Source: Uliginosibacterium aquaticum
GTDB taxonomy: Bacteria; Pseudomonadota; Gammaproteobacteria; Burkholderiales; Rhodocyclaceae
DNA: 64,000 bases
NCBI RefSeq assembly: GCF_012972705.2
Contig: NZ_JABCSC020000007.1
Location: 30,006-94,005, forward strand
Reading direction: 5' to 3'
The position numbers and the translations under genes are program-made. Positions within the stretch are counted from its first letter, which is position 1. Each line of letters opens with the position of its first letter. The notes beneath the pieces are model-generated. The model made no database searches, was not told where the DNA came from, and worked only from the letters and a program-made list of their open reading frames with translations. Positions 53,248 to 62,956 of this stretch are shown here, piece by piece.

Positions 53248-55944
53248 ATGTCGAACAATCTCAAGGTTCTCATCAGCAAGCTCAACCCCACTTGCCGCAA
53301 GGCCGCCGAGCGTGCCGCCGCGCTGTGCATGTCCTCCGGGCATTTCGAGGTCGATCTGGAGCACCTGTTCCTGGCTTTGTGCGAAACCGACAACTCCGAT
53401 TTCTCGCGCCTTGCGCGCAAGTTCGACGTCAGCATCACCGCGCTCGAACGTGATCTGGCCAATGAGATCCAGCGCTTCAAGAACGGCAACACCCGCACCC
53501 CGGTGTTCTCCCAGCACCTGCCAGCGCTCTTCGAGCACGCCTGGCTGATCGCCTCGCTCGAAGCCGGCAATCACCAGATCCGCTCGGGCCACCTCTTGCT
53601 GGCCCTGCTCACTGCACCCGATCTCTCCCAGCTGGCCTATCGTGGCTCCAAGCTGTTCGTGAAATTCCCGCTCGACGAGATCAAGCACAAGCTCGTCGAA
53701 CTCACTATCGGCTCTGATGAAGCCGTGCAGAACGTAAGCGCCGATGATACTGACGCCAGTGAAGTGGATGCCGAAGACATGGCCGCCGCCAGCCAGGGGC
53801 ATGCCCGCAGCCCTGCGCTGGACCAGTTCACCACCAACCTCACAGCCCGCGCAGCAGAAGGCAAGATCGATCCGGTAATCGGCCGCGACACCGAGATCCG
53901 TCAGGTGATCGACATCCTCATGCGCCGCCGCCAGAACAACCCCATCCTCACCGGTGAAGCGGGCGTTGGCAAAACAGCGGTGGTTGAAGGCCTGGCCCTG
54001 CGCATCGCGGCAGGTGACGTACCGCCACCGCTGCAGGGCGTCGCCCTGCATGTACTGGACATGGGCCTGCTGCAGGCTGGCGCCAGCGTGAAGGGCGAGT
54101 TCGAAAACCGCCTCAAGAATGTGATCGACGAAGTGAAGAAAAGCTCTACACCGATCATCCTCTTCATCGATGAAGCCCACACCATGATCGGTGCAGGTGG
54201 CCAGGCCGGCCAGAACGATGCCGCCAATCTGCTCAAGCCGGCGCTGGCGCGCGGCGAGCTGCGCACCATCGCTGCCACCACCTGGAGCGAGTACAAGAAA
54301 TACTTCGAGAAGGATGCCGCCCTGGCCCGCCGCTTCCAGGTCGTCAAGGTCGAAGAGCCCTCTGAGGACATCGCCAGCGCCATGCTGCGTGCCATGGCCG
54401 CGCTCATGGAACGCCACTTCAATGTGCGCATCCTCGACGAAGCCATTACCGAAGCCGTGCGCCTCTCGGCCCGTTACATCACCGGCCGCCAGCTGCCGGA
54501 CAAGGCCATCAGCGTGCTCGACACGGCCTGCGCCCGCGTAGCCCTCGGCCAGAGCGCCACGCCGGCCCGCATAGAAGACACCAGCAAGCGCCTCGCGCGC
54601 ATCGATACCGAACTCGCCACGCTCTCGCGCGAGCGGGCCATCGGCCAGGATCATGCCGAACGCATCAAGACGCTGAACGCCGAGCACGTCAGCCTCAATG
54701 AAGTGCTGGCCGCCGACAAGGCTCGCTGGGAGCAGGAGAAGCAGCTCGTCGAGAAGATCGCCAGCGAACGTCTGGCTCTTGAGCAAAAGTCTCCCCACCC
54801 CGAAGCGGATGAAGTGCCGAAGGGCAAGGCCAAAGGCAAGAGCGTACGCAGTGAAGCCCAGCTCGCACTGGATGCGCTCGCCGCAGAGCTGCGCAGCCTG
54901 CAGGGCGAGAGCCCGCTGGTGCCGCTGCAGGTAGATGGCAATGTGGTCGCCGAGATCATCTCGGGCTGGACCGGCATCCCGCTCGGCAAGATGGTCAAGG
55001 ACGAAATCCAGGCCGTGCTCAAGCTCAAGGAATCGCTCGAAGCCCGGGTGATCGGCCAGCCTTTTGCGCTTGAATCCATTTGCCAGCGCGTACGCACTGC
55101 ACGTGCCAACCTCGAAGACCCCAACAAGCCCAAGGGCGTGTTCCTCTTCGTCGGCCCCTCTGGCGTCGGCAAGACCGAGACCGCCCTGGCGCTCGCCGAA
55201 TCACTCTACGGCGGCGAGCGCAACCTCATCACCATCAACATGAGTGAGTACCAGGAGGCGCATACCGTCTCCGGCCTCAAGGGCTCGCCCCCCGGCTACG
55301 TGGGCTACGGCGAGGGCGGCGTGCTCACCGAAGCGGTGCGCCGCAAGCCCTATTCCGTCGTGCTGCTCGACGAAGTCGAGAAGGCTCACCCGGACGTGCT
55401 GGAGCTCTTCTTCCAGGTCTTCGACAAGGGCGTGATGGACGACGCCGAAGGCCGCGAGATCGACTTCCGCAACACCCTCATCATCCTCACCAGCAACGTC
55501 GGCTCCAGCGCCCTGATGCAGGCCTGTCTCAACAAGGGCGCCGACGAGATCCCGACACCGGAAGCACTCGATGCGCTGATCCGCGGCCAGCTCAACAAAG
55601 CCTTCAAGCCCGCCTTCCTCGGCCGCCTGAAGGTCGTGCCCTACTACCCGATTGCAGATGAAGTGCTTGAGCAGATCATCCGCCTCAAGCTCGACCGCAT
55701 CGCTGCCCGAGTCGAAGCCAACCACAGTGCCGCCATGAGCTACACCGATGATCTGGTTGAAGCGGTGCTCGCGCGCTGCACCGAGGTCGATTCCGGCGCC
55801 CGCAACGTCGACAACATCCTGAACGGCACGATGCTGCCCGAGATTGCCGGCAGCGTGCTCTCGCGCATGGCCGAAGGGCGCGAGATCAAGAAGATCAAGC
55901 TCAGCTCCAACGACAAGGGTGAGTTCAAGTATGCGATCAGCTGA
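53248..55944 (+). CDS. clpV: T6SS ATPase ClpV (TssH)
   Basis: An 898-residue AAA+ unfoldase that disassembles contracted TssBC sheath. The ClpN domain shows CMSSGHFEVDLEHLFLALCE. The first AAA module has GEAGVGKTAVVEGLALRI, and the second has GPSGVGKTETALALAESLYG with DEVEKAHPDVLELFFQVFD. A middle coiled coil and SGWTGIPLGKM lie between. The start at 53248 matches the family; a 29-residue longer frame overlapping tssG is unlikely. Confidence 0.98.
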   Translation: MSNNLKVLISKLNPTCRKAAERAAALCMSSGHFEVDLEHLFLALCETDNSDFSRLARKFDVSITALERDLANEIQRFKNGNTRTPVFSQHLPALFEHAWLIASLEAGNHQIRSGHLLLALLTAPDLSQLAYRGSKLFVKFPLDEIKHKLVELTIGSDEAVQNVSADDTDASEVDAEDMAAASQGHARSPALDQFTTNLTARAAEGKIDPVIGRDTEIRQVIDILMRRRQNNPILTGEAGVGKTAVVEGLALRIAAGDVPPPLQGVALHVLDMGLLQAGASVKGEFENRLKNVIDEVKKSSTPIILFIDEAHTMIGAGGQAGQNDAANLLKPALARGELRTIAATTWSEYKKYFEKDAALARRFQVVKVEEPSEDIASAMLRAMAALMERHFNVRILDEAITEAVRLSARYITGRQLPDKAISVLDTACARVALGQSATPARIEDTSKRLARIDTELATLSRERAIGQDHAERIKTLNAEHVSLNEVLAADKARWEQEKQLVEKIASERLALEQKSPHPEADEVPKGKAKGKSVRSEAQLALDALAAELRSLQGESPLVPLQVDGNVVAEIISGWTGIPLGKMVKDEIQAVLKLKESLEARVIGQPFALESICQRVRTARANLEDPNKPKGVFLFVGPSGVGKTETALALAESLYGGERNLITINMSEYQEAHTVSGLKGSPPGYVGYGEGGVLTEAVRRKPYSVVLLDEVEKAHPDVLELFFQVFDKGVMDDAEGREIDFRNTLIILTSNVGSSALMQACLNKGADEIPTPEALDALIRGQLNKAFKPAFLGRLKVVPYYPIADEVLEQIIRLKLDRIAARVEANHSAAMSYTDDLVEAVLARCTEVDSGARNVDNILNGTMLPEIAGSVLSRMAEGREIKKIKLSSNDKGEFKYAIS

Positions 55945-55963
55945 CGTTCGCCACGTTCTCCCC

Positions 55964-55985
55964 GTAGGTGCGGCTTCAGCCGCAC
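55964..55985. repeat. Short REP-like hairpin
   Basis: GTAGGTGCGGCTTCAGCCGCAC holds a 7-bp stem GTGCGGC/GCCGCAC with loop TTCA. The consensus resembles dispersed GTAGGAGCGGC-type repeats of proteobacteria. It lies between clpV and the likely start of the immunity gene and interrupts a longer in-frame start for that gene. Confidence 0.5.
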
Positions 55986-56014
55986 GCCAGCGCCGCGCTT
56001 CGGGCACGCCAGGC

Positions 56015-56386
56015 GTGTGGAGTGGCCGGCTGAAGTCGGGCCTGTGCGCCGCGCTTTGTGCAGCCAGTCTTGCAGCGTCGGCAGCGCCCGATGCAGCGCC
56101 GAATCCTGGCATCGACAGCGTGAATCTCTCCGGCACGGACTTTTTCGCGGCCTATACCCATAGCGACCCGGCCATCCGCGAACGCGCCCAGCTTTATCTG
56201 CTCGGTGTGATGGAAGCCAGCGAAGGTCGGAGTTGGTGCAGTTACCGCATCGCCAAGTCCGTCACCTTGCGCGAGATCGTGTTTGAGCACCTGCGCAAGC
56301 AGCCCGCCGCGAAGCTGAGCCGCCGTGCCTCAAGCCTGATCGAAGAGGGGCTGCAGGCTGCGCTCCCTTGTAAGGAAAAGAAATGA
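56015..56386 (+). CDS. Tai4/Rap1a-like immunity protein
   Basis: A 123-residue periplasmic protein with a signal peptide ([20 protein letters not shown]). The mature part matches the Rap1a/Tai4 fold pattern: [32 protein letters not shown] and a final [18 protein letters not shown] helix, with Cys pairs. Tai4 blocks Tae4 amidases in the periplasm. The GTG at 56015 is preferred because the ATG at 55931 overlaps clpV and would place 28 atypical, repeat-derived residues before the signal. Its stop overlaps the amidase start by 4 bases (ATGA). Confidence 0.78.
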   Translation: MWSGRLKSGLCAALCAASLAASAAPDAAPNPGIDSVNLSGTDFFAAYTHSDPAIRERAQLYLLGVMEASEGRSWCSYRIAKSVTLREIVFEHLRKQPAAKLSRRASSLIEEGLQAALPCKEKK

Positions 56387-56874
56387 AACCCGCCTACTCA
56401 AGGCTGAAGGCCGCTCACTTTTCATCGAACTATGCCAGCCCGTCTTACCGCTCCGGGGAAGCGCTTTACGCCTCGGTGGGTTACGAGCAAAGCGAGCTGC
56501 TCAAACAGAATCCGGCCTACATCAACACTTGCGCTGTGCGCATGAGCCTGGCCTTGCTCGATTCAGGCGTGGCCTTCACAGGCCGCTTGCCGATCAAGAC
56601 GGGTAAGCACAAGGGCAAACGGATCGAGTCCGGCGCCAAGCTTCTGGCGGATCAACTGGCCCTGCGCAGTCTGCTCGGCAAGCCCCAGGTTTTCAGTGAT
56701 CCAGGCAAAGCGGCTGATGAGCTTGCCAGGCGCCGCGGGATCGTTTTCTTCCACCGCATCACCGGTTATGGCGGCGGCCATATTGACCTGCTCGAGCCAA
56801 GCAACCTCGGCGTGCTCTGCAATTCGAACTGCTACTTCAACTGCAAGGAAGTCTGGTTCTGGGAGCTGGCCTGA
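56383..56874 (+). CDS. Tae4-family T6SS peptidoglycan amidase
   Basis: A 163-residue NlpC/P60-like effector of the Tae4 type, which cuts the peptide stem of peptidoglycan in rival cells. The catalytic Cys is in [13 protein letters not shown] (Cys50) and the His and following acid in [10 protein letters not shown] (His133, Asp135). The Cys146/Cys150 pair in [10 protein letters not shown] is like the disulfide seen in Tae4. There is no signal peptide, as expected for a T6SS cargo. It is coupled to the Tai4-like gene, and vgrG2 follows 35 bases later. Confidence 0.87.
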   Translation: MKPAYSRLKAAHFSSNYASPSYRSGEALYASVGYEQSELLKQNPAYINTCAVRMSLALLDSGVAFTGRLPIKTGKHKGKRIESGAKLLADQLALRSLLGKPQVFSDPGKAADELARRRGIVFFHRITGYGGGHIDLLEPSNLGVLCNSNCYFNCKEVWFWELA

Positions 56875-56909
56875 AACCGCGCCACCTTACCTACAGCCAC
56901 ACAACAACC

Positions 56910-59900
56910 ATGAACTCCGACCTCTCCAGCCTCGCCGACGACGTCCGCCAACTGCTGCAAGCCGGCCACTCCGACAGCTCCCGCCTGCTTCGCCTGCATA
57001 CGGCAGACAAGACTGTCTCCCTGCTCGCCGAACGCCTGGAGGGCGTCGAAGAAATCATCCCCGCCCGGGAGGATGGCGCAGGCTTCCGCTTCGAGCTGCT
57101 CGCCCTGAGCCCCAACACCAGTCTGCAAGCGGCCGACTGGCTCGGCCAGCCACTGCTGATCGAGCTGCTCACGGCCCAGTCACGCACGGCCCTGCGCCCC
57201 CTCTCCGGCCACATCACCCACTTCGAAGCCCTCGCTGCCGATGGCGCCTTCGGCTATTACCGCCTCACCGTGGAGCCCTGGCTGGCCTTTCTTGCCCATC
57301 GGCGGGATAGCTACGTCTTCCATGACATGTCGGTAATCGAGATCGTCGAATCCGTGTTTGCCGACTATCTCGGTCAGGCTAGCCTCAACCCGGCCTGGCG
57401 CTGGGCGCTCGCCGATGCCTCGCTGTATCGCAAGCGCTCGGTGTGCACCCAGTATCGCGAGAGCGATCTGGCCTTCGTGCAGCGCCTGATGGCCGAAGAG
57501 GGGCTGTATGCCTGGTTCGAGCACGCAAGCGGGGCGAGCGCCGCCGAGGCCAGCCACACGCTGGTGATTGCAGACCATATGGATGCCTTGGCGGACAACG
57601 CTCAGGCTTCGATCCGCTTTCACCGCTCCGACGCGACCGAGGCGGCTGATACGATCCAGCATCTGGTGTCGCAACGTGCGCTGGCAAGCCATGCGGTGGC
57701 GCTCGCGAGCTGGGATTACCGCAGCCTGGATGCGCGTCTCTCCAGTGCCCCGGGGCTGCCCGACGAGCAGGTCGCCAGCATGCCGCTGACCCGCTTCGAT
57801 ACGCCCGGCGCCTATGCCTGGCCCGATCGCGAAACGGGCGAGCGCTTCGCTCGCTGCCTGCAGGAGTCCATCGAGGCTCAGCGCCAGACACTGATCGGTG
57901 AAAGCGCCGTGCGCAGCCTCACCCCCGGCAGCCGTTTCACTTTGCTCGATCACTTCGATGCAGATGCGCCCGAGGCGCAGAACGAAGCGGATCGCAATCG
58001 TTACGCGGTGATTCGCGTCCGCCACCAGGCCCGCAACAATCTTGGGGCGAGTCTCACCGAGAAGCTCGCGAACACCTTCGGCGCGCTCACTCAACAGCCT
58101 GAGGCGCCGCTCTATCACAATAGTTTCACCCTTCTGCCTACCGCCCTGCCCTGGCGCGCGCCCCTGAGCACCGAGCAAGGGCGCTTGCTGCGCCCGCGCC
58201 CCAGCGTGCAGGGCACGCAGAGCGCGATCGTGGTGGGCGAAGCGGGCCAGCCGGTGCACACCGACCGCGACGGCCGCATCCGGCTGCAGTTTCATTGGCA
58301 GCGCGGCGGCCAGAGCCACAGCCGGCTGGCCGTGCCCTCGGGGGAGGACAACGCGCCGGCCAATGCCGGCAGCTGGAGCTGGGTGCGCGTGATGAGCCAG
58401 TGGGCCGGTGCCAACTGGGGCGCTTCTTTCGTGCCCCGTGTCGGCCAGGAGGTACTGGTCGCCTTTATCGAGGGTGATATCGATCGCCCGGTCGTCGTCG
58501 GCAGTCTTTACAACGGCCAGGGCGCCAATGCCGCACAGGGCAACCAGGTGGCCAGCGGCGCGGGGGTGGCCACGGGCAATGCACCGGCCTGGTTTGCGGG
58601 GGGCAGCGACGCCTCAGAAGATCGTCATTCCCGCGAAGGCGGGAATCCAGCGACTTCAAGTACCGGCCCGGGCCATGCCCACCCTGCCGTGCTCGCCGGC
58701 TTCAAGACCCAAGCGATGTCCGCCAGCCAGTCCGGCAACGGCGGATTCAATCAACTGGTCTTTGATCTCACGCCCAAGGAGCCACGCACCCAGCTGGCCA
58801 CCACCCAGTTCGCCAGCAGCCTGAATCTGGGCGCGTTGCGTCATCAGTTCGACAACCAGCGCAAAGCTTTTCGCGGCCAGGGCGCGGAGCTCAGCACCCA
58901 CGAGTCCGGAGCGCTGCGTGCCGGCAGCGGCCTCTTGCTCAGCACCGATGCACGCACCAATGCCACGGGCGCGCAGATGGACGCCAAGCTCGCCGGCACG
59001 CAACTCGACGCCGCCCACGGCCTCGTCAAGGCGCTCGCCGAATCCGCACAGAAACAGAAGGCCAGCCTCGAAGGCGAAGCCGCGCCCGACAAGCTCGCCG
59101 CAACTGAACAACTCGCCCACAGCCAGAACGTGCTGGGTGACTCTCAGTCCTCAGCACCCAGCCCTCAGTCCTCCGGCGAAGCCGGCTGGAGCGAGCCGAT
59201 GATCACCGCCGAGTCCCCCGCCGGCATCGGCGCCCTCACCCCCAAAGACGCCATCCTCAACACCGGCAACACCCTCACGCTCGCCGCACAAGACATCCAC
59301 CTCGCCGCCCAAGGCAAGAGCGCCTGGGCGGTGAAAGACGGCATCGCGCTCTACACCTACGGCAAAGCCTCCGATGGCAGCCGCCCGGTGCAAGACACAG
59401 GCCTCAAGCTCCACGCCGCGAAAGGCAAGCTCAGCGTGCAAGCGCAATCAGACAAGGCCGACTTCAACGCAGACAAGAAGGTGACGATCACCTCCACTAC
59501 CAAGGATGTGCTGCTGCAGGGCAAGAACGACCTCGCGCTCACAGCAGGCGGCGCGTCGATACAGATCTCGGGCGGGAACATCACCCTGATTGCGCCGGGG
59601 AAGGTGGAACTGAAAGGGAGTCAGCGTATTTTCACGAGTGCGAAAAGTGCGACGCCATCACCGGTGAGTTTTATTCAATCCAGTCTCAATTTGTCTTCTG
59701 GCCCTCACTACCTTCGCTACCAAGCCTTGACCGTGCAAGGCGAGCCAATCAAGGGCGCCAACTACGTCATGCTCAGTCAAGACGGCAGCGTACTAGCATC
59801 AGGCCGCACTGACGCTCAAGGCCGCACACCACAAATCACCACCGAATTTGCGCAACGTGTGCAGCTCTTCCTGCAAGACGACGATCACCAGGGCTACCAC

Positions 59901-59921
59901 GTGCAGCCTCAAGAAATCTAA
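56910..59921 (+). CDS. vgrG: T6SS spike protein VgrG (second copy)
   Basis: A 1003-residue TssI. The gp27-like half has MSVIEIVESVFADYLG and YRESDLAFVQRLMAEEGLYAW. The OB region shows RIRLQFHWQRGG, SWVRVMSQWAGANWGASFVPR and GQEVLVAFIEGDIDRPVVVG. The DUF2345 needle and a C-terminal transthyretin-like adaptor (VQGEPIKGANYVMLSQDGS, GRTDAQGRT) follow. About residue 571 the frame carries a repeat-derived insert (HSREGGNPA) and at about 750 a Ser/Pro run (SQSSAPSPQSS). The candidate effector begins 15 bases later. It differs from the first vgrG through much of its length. Confidence 0.95.
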   Translation: MNSDLSSLADDVRQLLQAGHSDSSRLLRLHTADKTVSLLAERLEGVEEIIPAREDGAGFRFELLALSPNTSLQAADWLGQPLLIELLTAQSRTALRPLSGHITHFEALAADGAFGYYRLTVEPWLAFLAHRRDSYVFHDMSVIEIVESVFADYLGQASLNPAWRWALADASLYRKRSVCTQYRESDLAFVQRLMAEEGLYAWFEHASGASAAEASHTLVIADHMDALADNAQASIRFHRSDATEAADTIQHLVSQRALASHAVALASWDYRSLDARLSSAPGLPDEQVASMPLTRFDTPGAYAWPDRETGERFARCLQESIEAQRQTLIGESAVRSLTPGSRFTLLDHFDADAPEAQNEADRNRYAVIRVRHQARNNLGASLTEKLANTFGALTQQPEAPLYHNSFTLLPTALPWRAPLSTEQGRLLRPRPSVQGTQSAIVVGEAGQPVHTDRDGRIRLQFHWQRGGQSHSRLAVPSGEDNAPANAGSWSWVRVMSQWAGANWGASFVPRVGQEVLVAFIEGDIDRPVVVGSLYNGQGANAAQGNQVASGAGVATGNAPAWFAGGSDASEDRHSREGGNPATSSTGPGHAHPAVLAGFKTQAMSASQSGNGGFNQLVFDLTPKEPRTQLATTQFASSLNLGALRHQFDNQRKAFRGQGAELSTHESGALRAGSGLLLSTDARTNATGAQMDAKLAGTQLDAAHGLVKALAESAQKQKASLEGEAAPDKLAATEQLAHSQNVLGDSQSSAPSPQSSGEAGWSEPMITAESPAGIGALTPKDAILNTGNTLTLAAQDIHLAAQGKSAWAVKDGIALYTYGKASDGSRPVQDTGLKLHAAKGKLSVQAQSDKADFNADKKVTITSTTKDVLLQGKNDLALTAGGASIQISGGNITLIAPGKVELKGSQRIFTSAKSATPSPVSFIQSSLNLSSGPHYLRYQALTVQGEPIKGANYVMLSQDGSVLASGRTDAQGRTPQITTEFAQRVQLFLQDDDHQGYHVQPQEI
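58627..58646. repeat. dRS3-like repeat inside vgrG2
   Basis: ATTCCCGCGAAGGCGGGAAT is a 20-base near-palindrome of the ATTCCC-N8-GGGAAT type, preceded by GTC and followed by CCAG as in dispersed proteobacterial copies. It sits in frame in vgrG2 and is translated as part of HSREGGNPA, in a loop region between the OB fold and the needle. Confidence 0.8.
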
Positions 59922-59936
59922 CCCAAGAGCTTCGAT

Positions 59937-62900
59937 ATGGCACACGGACAATTCTCTTTGTACTACTTGGATACCTACGGCGGCAGGCATGCAAGCGCGC
60001 AGACGCATTACCAAATCGTCAATGATGCAAACACGGAAATTACACGCGGCGTCACTGGAGCCAATGGAGAAACTGCGCAGTTTCCCAACACTAGTGCAAC
60101 CAATCAGACATTCAAAATTAAAGTTCTGAACCCAGTCCTTGCCCGCTACGAAGACCCTGTAATTCGTGTGGAAGATCAAACCATTTCGCAATTACACATT
60201 GATGTGTTGGGCAGCAATGCTGCAGGGGCTATCACCGGGAAAGTGGCCCTACTGTCATTCCAGCGCGCGATGTTTGTGAACGCTGCCACCAACAAACCCA
60301 TTGCCGGGGCCTCGTTCAAAGCGTTTATGGTGGACGACAAAGGCAAGCGTGTTCGCGCACGTGACGCAAAGTCAGGCCAGCTCATTGAAGGCAAAACCGA
60401 TGCCAAGGGTTTGACAGAGCGTATTTGGTGCACAGATAGCGTGAGTTTTGAATTCACCTACCCAGGCACCCGTGCGCTGATTAAAACTGGATACCTTGAG
60501 CCCTTCGTACAGGGCGGCACATCAACCCATCACAACGTACCGTTTAAAACCATATCGGCGAACACTGCGCCGGATGCGAACCACACCGTGCCTTTGGCAG
60601 GCGTAACTTCGGCACCCGTGGTAGTCAACCCGCAGACACAAGAGTTGCTGGTCGTGCCGCGCAAAGACTTTGAAGACTTTGAGAAATTTAGCGGGCAGTT
60701 TGACGCTGTTCTGCGCACCAAACACCAAGCACAAGCAGACCTTGGCAAGGCACTAGAGTCGAGAGACGCCGATGCGGTCGCCGCTGCTGAAAAGGCCTTG
60801 GGTTTGGCGGAGGACAAGGTAAAAGAAACGTTAAACAAAAACTTTAAAAAGCTCACAGACATTCGAGAGGTCTACACCTTCGAAACCACCACCAGCGGAA
60901 AGCTCGACGGCAAGCCCAAAACGACGCTTCGTCGTCGCTACATCAATGAAGGCCACTATCTAAAGCTAAAAAACAACCGACTCAACCGTGAACAATTCAG
61001 CATCAAGCTCACGGTCAAAGACATAGACGGCACCACAAAAAAACAATACGAAGGCAAAGGCCACACCGCCATTGACGCTTCAAATAATCTGCAAAAAAAC
61101 AATGCCGCTGCCAAAGCCAAAGCAGACAAAGAGGAAGCAGCAAAAAATACCGATGAAGCAAAAAAGGCTGCTGCCAAAAAATCTGCTGATGCGGCTAGAA
61201 AAGAAGCCTACTACGCGGACAAACCCGGCAAGGCCCCGCCGCCACGCACCCCATTAGGGGCCGGGGCCGTAGACCGCAATTTACTAACTAAATCCATGTC
61301 GAACATACTTGGCGAGCTCAAGACCAAGGGGCTCGATAAAAATGCCTACGGTACCCTAGACTTGCCCGGCTTCGGCGGGCAGCTGGCCGACAGCATTGAG
61401 TACAGCGAATCTTTTGACACCGACTACTCGGCACAGTGGCTGCGGCTGGTCGGAGCGGCAGGCGCACAAAGCCAAATGGACTGGCGCAAAGGCGCAGTGG
61501 GCATTAGCGGCAACCTGCAAGGCAAGGTAGTCGCTTGCGAAGGCAGCTACGCGATGCACTATGCCGTGCCCTCGCGTGCGGGCTGGCTCATGACATGCGG
61601 TGGCCAAGACATGGGCGCGATACGCGTCTACCTGGAACTTACGCTGTATGGTTTTGCGGGCGCCAAAGTGGCAATGGAGGGCAGCGCCACGCTCAAGTTC
61701 ATACCAGGCGTCGGCCCGTCGCTTGAAGGAAAACCCCGTGATAAAGGCCCCAACTATACAAGCATGGTGAAGACCGCTTGGAAGGACAAAAACAAACCCA
61801 TCAAACTGCCTTCCTTTGAAGCAGATGGCGAAAACACCGCAATGCCGGATGGCACGGGTGTCAAAGCCAGTGTGGATGCTTTCGCTGGTGCGGAAGCCGG
61901 CATCACCCCCAAAGGCAGCTTGCAGTGGCTACCGCCCGAGAAGAAAGACTTTGTCAGCTTTGCCGAAGTGGCGTTCGACTTCGCGCTCAGCGCAGGGATT
62001 GGCGCAAAAGCCAACTTTCACATGTACTACGCCCAAGGCAAATTCCGCTTCAAAGTAGCTGCTGGCGTGACCTTTGGCCCCGGTGCCAAAGGTGCGCTGG
62101 ACTTTGCAGTGAACCTGGACCAGATGGCCGAAATGGTGAAGTGGCTGGCCATGCAGTTGCAGCACGTGGGCTTCAAGCAGCTGGTGTTTGTGGAGAAAGC
62201 TGCGTTTCAGGCATTGTCGCAAGTCTTGGTGAGGTTAATTGGCGAGCAAACTTCGCTGGGTCAGGCACTAAAAGAATCTGCACTACAGATTGACCAATCA
62301 TTTAACAAAATGCTTAAGACTATTGACCGCTCCGATGACCGCAAAAAAATGCTCGATGGCATCATGCGCAATCCGCATTGGTTGGTGTACGCCCCTCCTG
62401 AGACGCGCGGCCCGCTCCTCTATCAGCTGACGCGTCACTGGGACTACGACCATATGAGCGATACCCCGGCGGTAAAAAGGGAGGGGACAGGCTACCTGCC
62501 CAATATCCACTATCTGGACAGGCGCAAGCAAGCCATCCTGAAGATATTGACGCCTGTGCAGCTCACCGCTGAATGGGAGAACGTGTTTCAGCACATGACA
62601 CCCGCCGGGCAAAAACTCCCCTCTAAAATCCCAACGAAGCCGCGTGCTAAAAACGAAGCCCCCCGCAGCAGTGGAGAAGCCGAAGGTGACGTACTGCGCT
62701 TGCTGAACAACGGTCTGAATTTGAGCGACGACTTGCGGAAAGCCTTTGCCAACACCAACGCAGGCAACAATGCCGCCAACAAGGATATGGACAACCCCTA
62801 CCTCACTACATTCTTTGAGATGAAAGCAAGGCTTAAAGGAAAGTTCCCTAAAGGTTACAAGGTGGCGATGAATGACACGCCATCCTTTAACATTTCTGGC

Positions 62901-62954
62901 CAAAAAACCAGCCCGTCGTTTACCGTTGCAAACCTTGATAACCCGGTAGGCTAA
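59937..62954 (+). CDS. Candidate T6SS effector of unknown activity (1005 residues)
   Basis: A VgrG2-linked protein without signal peptide. Residues about 1-90 and 110-190 look like two transthyretin/Ig-like domains (SFKAFMVDDKGKRVR, GKTDAKGLTERIW), likely the docking part. Residues about 250-300 and 370-430 are charged helical or Lys/Ala-rich (AAKKSADAARKEAYYADKPG). Residues about 470-740 are Gly/Ala-rich with hydrophobic strands (GISGNLQGKVVACEG, LTLYGFAGAKVAMEG, FALSAGIGAKANFHMYY, VTFGPGAKGALDFAV), suggesting membrane interaction. The C-terminal about 250 residues have no recognised motif. It is AT-richer than the tss genes. Toxicity is inferred from position. Confidence 0.62.
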   Translation: MAHGQFSLYYLDTYGGRHASAQTHYQIVNDANTEITRGVTGANGETAQFPNTSATNQTFKIKVLNPVLARYEDPVIRVEDQTISQLHIDVLGSNAAGAITGKVALLSFQRAMFVNAATNKPIAGASFKAFMVDDKGKRVRARDAKSGQLIEGKTDAKGLTERIWCTDSVSFEFTYPGTRALIKTGYLEPFVQGGTSTHHNVPFKTISANTAPDANHTVPLAGVTSAPVVVNPQTQELLVVPRKDFEDFEKFSGQFDAVLRTKHQAQADLGKALESRDADAVAAAEKALGLAEDKVKETLNKNFKKLTDIREVYTFETTTSGKLDGKPKTTLRRRYINEGHYLKLKNNRLNREQFSIKLTVKDIDGTTKKQYEGKGHTAIDASNNLQKNNAAAKAKADKEEAAKNTDEAKKAAAKKSADAARKEAYYADKPGKAPPPRTPLGAGAVDRNLLTKSMSNILGELKTKGLDKNAYGTLDLPGFGGQLADSIEYSESFDTDYSAQWLRLVGAAGAQSQMDWRKGAVGISGNLQGKVVACEGSYAMHYAVPSRAGWLMTCGGQDMGAIRVYLELTLYGFAGAKVAMEGSATLKFIPGVGPSLEGKPRDKGPNYTSMVKTAWKDKNKPIKLPSFEADGENTAMPDGTGVKASVDAFAGAEAGITPKGSLQWLPPEKKDFVSFAEVAFDFALSAGIGAKANFHMYYAQGKFRFKVAAGVTFGPGAKGALDFAVNLDQMAEMVKWLAMQLQHVGFKQLVFVEKAAFQALSQVLVRLIGEQTSLGQALKESALQIDQSFNKMLKTIDRSDDRKKMLDGIMRNPHWLVYAPPETRGPLLYQLTRHWDYDHMSDTPAVKREGTGYLPNIHYLDRRKQAILKILTPVQLTAEWENVFQHMTPAGQKLPSKIPTKPRAKNEAPRSSGEAEGDVLRLLNNGLNLSDDLRKAFANTNAGNNAANKDMDNPYLTTFFEMKARLKGKFPKGYKVAMNDTPSFNISGQKTSPSFTVANLDNPVG

Positions 62955-62956
62955 TT

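Noticed and set aside
59151..59447. Minus-strand small frames inside vgrG2, considered as a hidden immunity gene
   Set aside because: vgrG2 needle motifs continue through this stretch on the plus strand, and the minus frames show no signal peptide.
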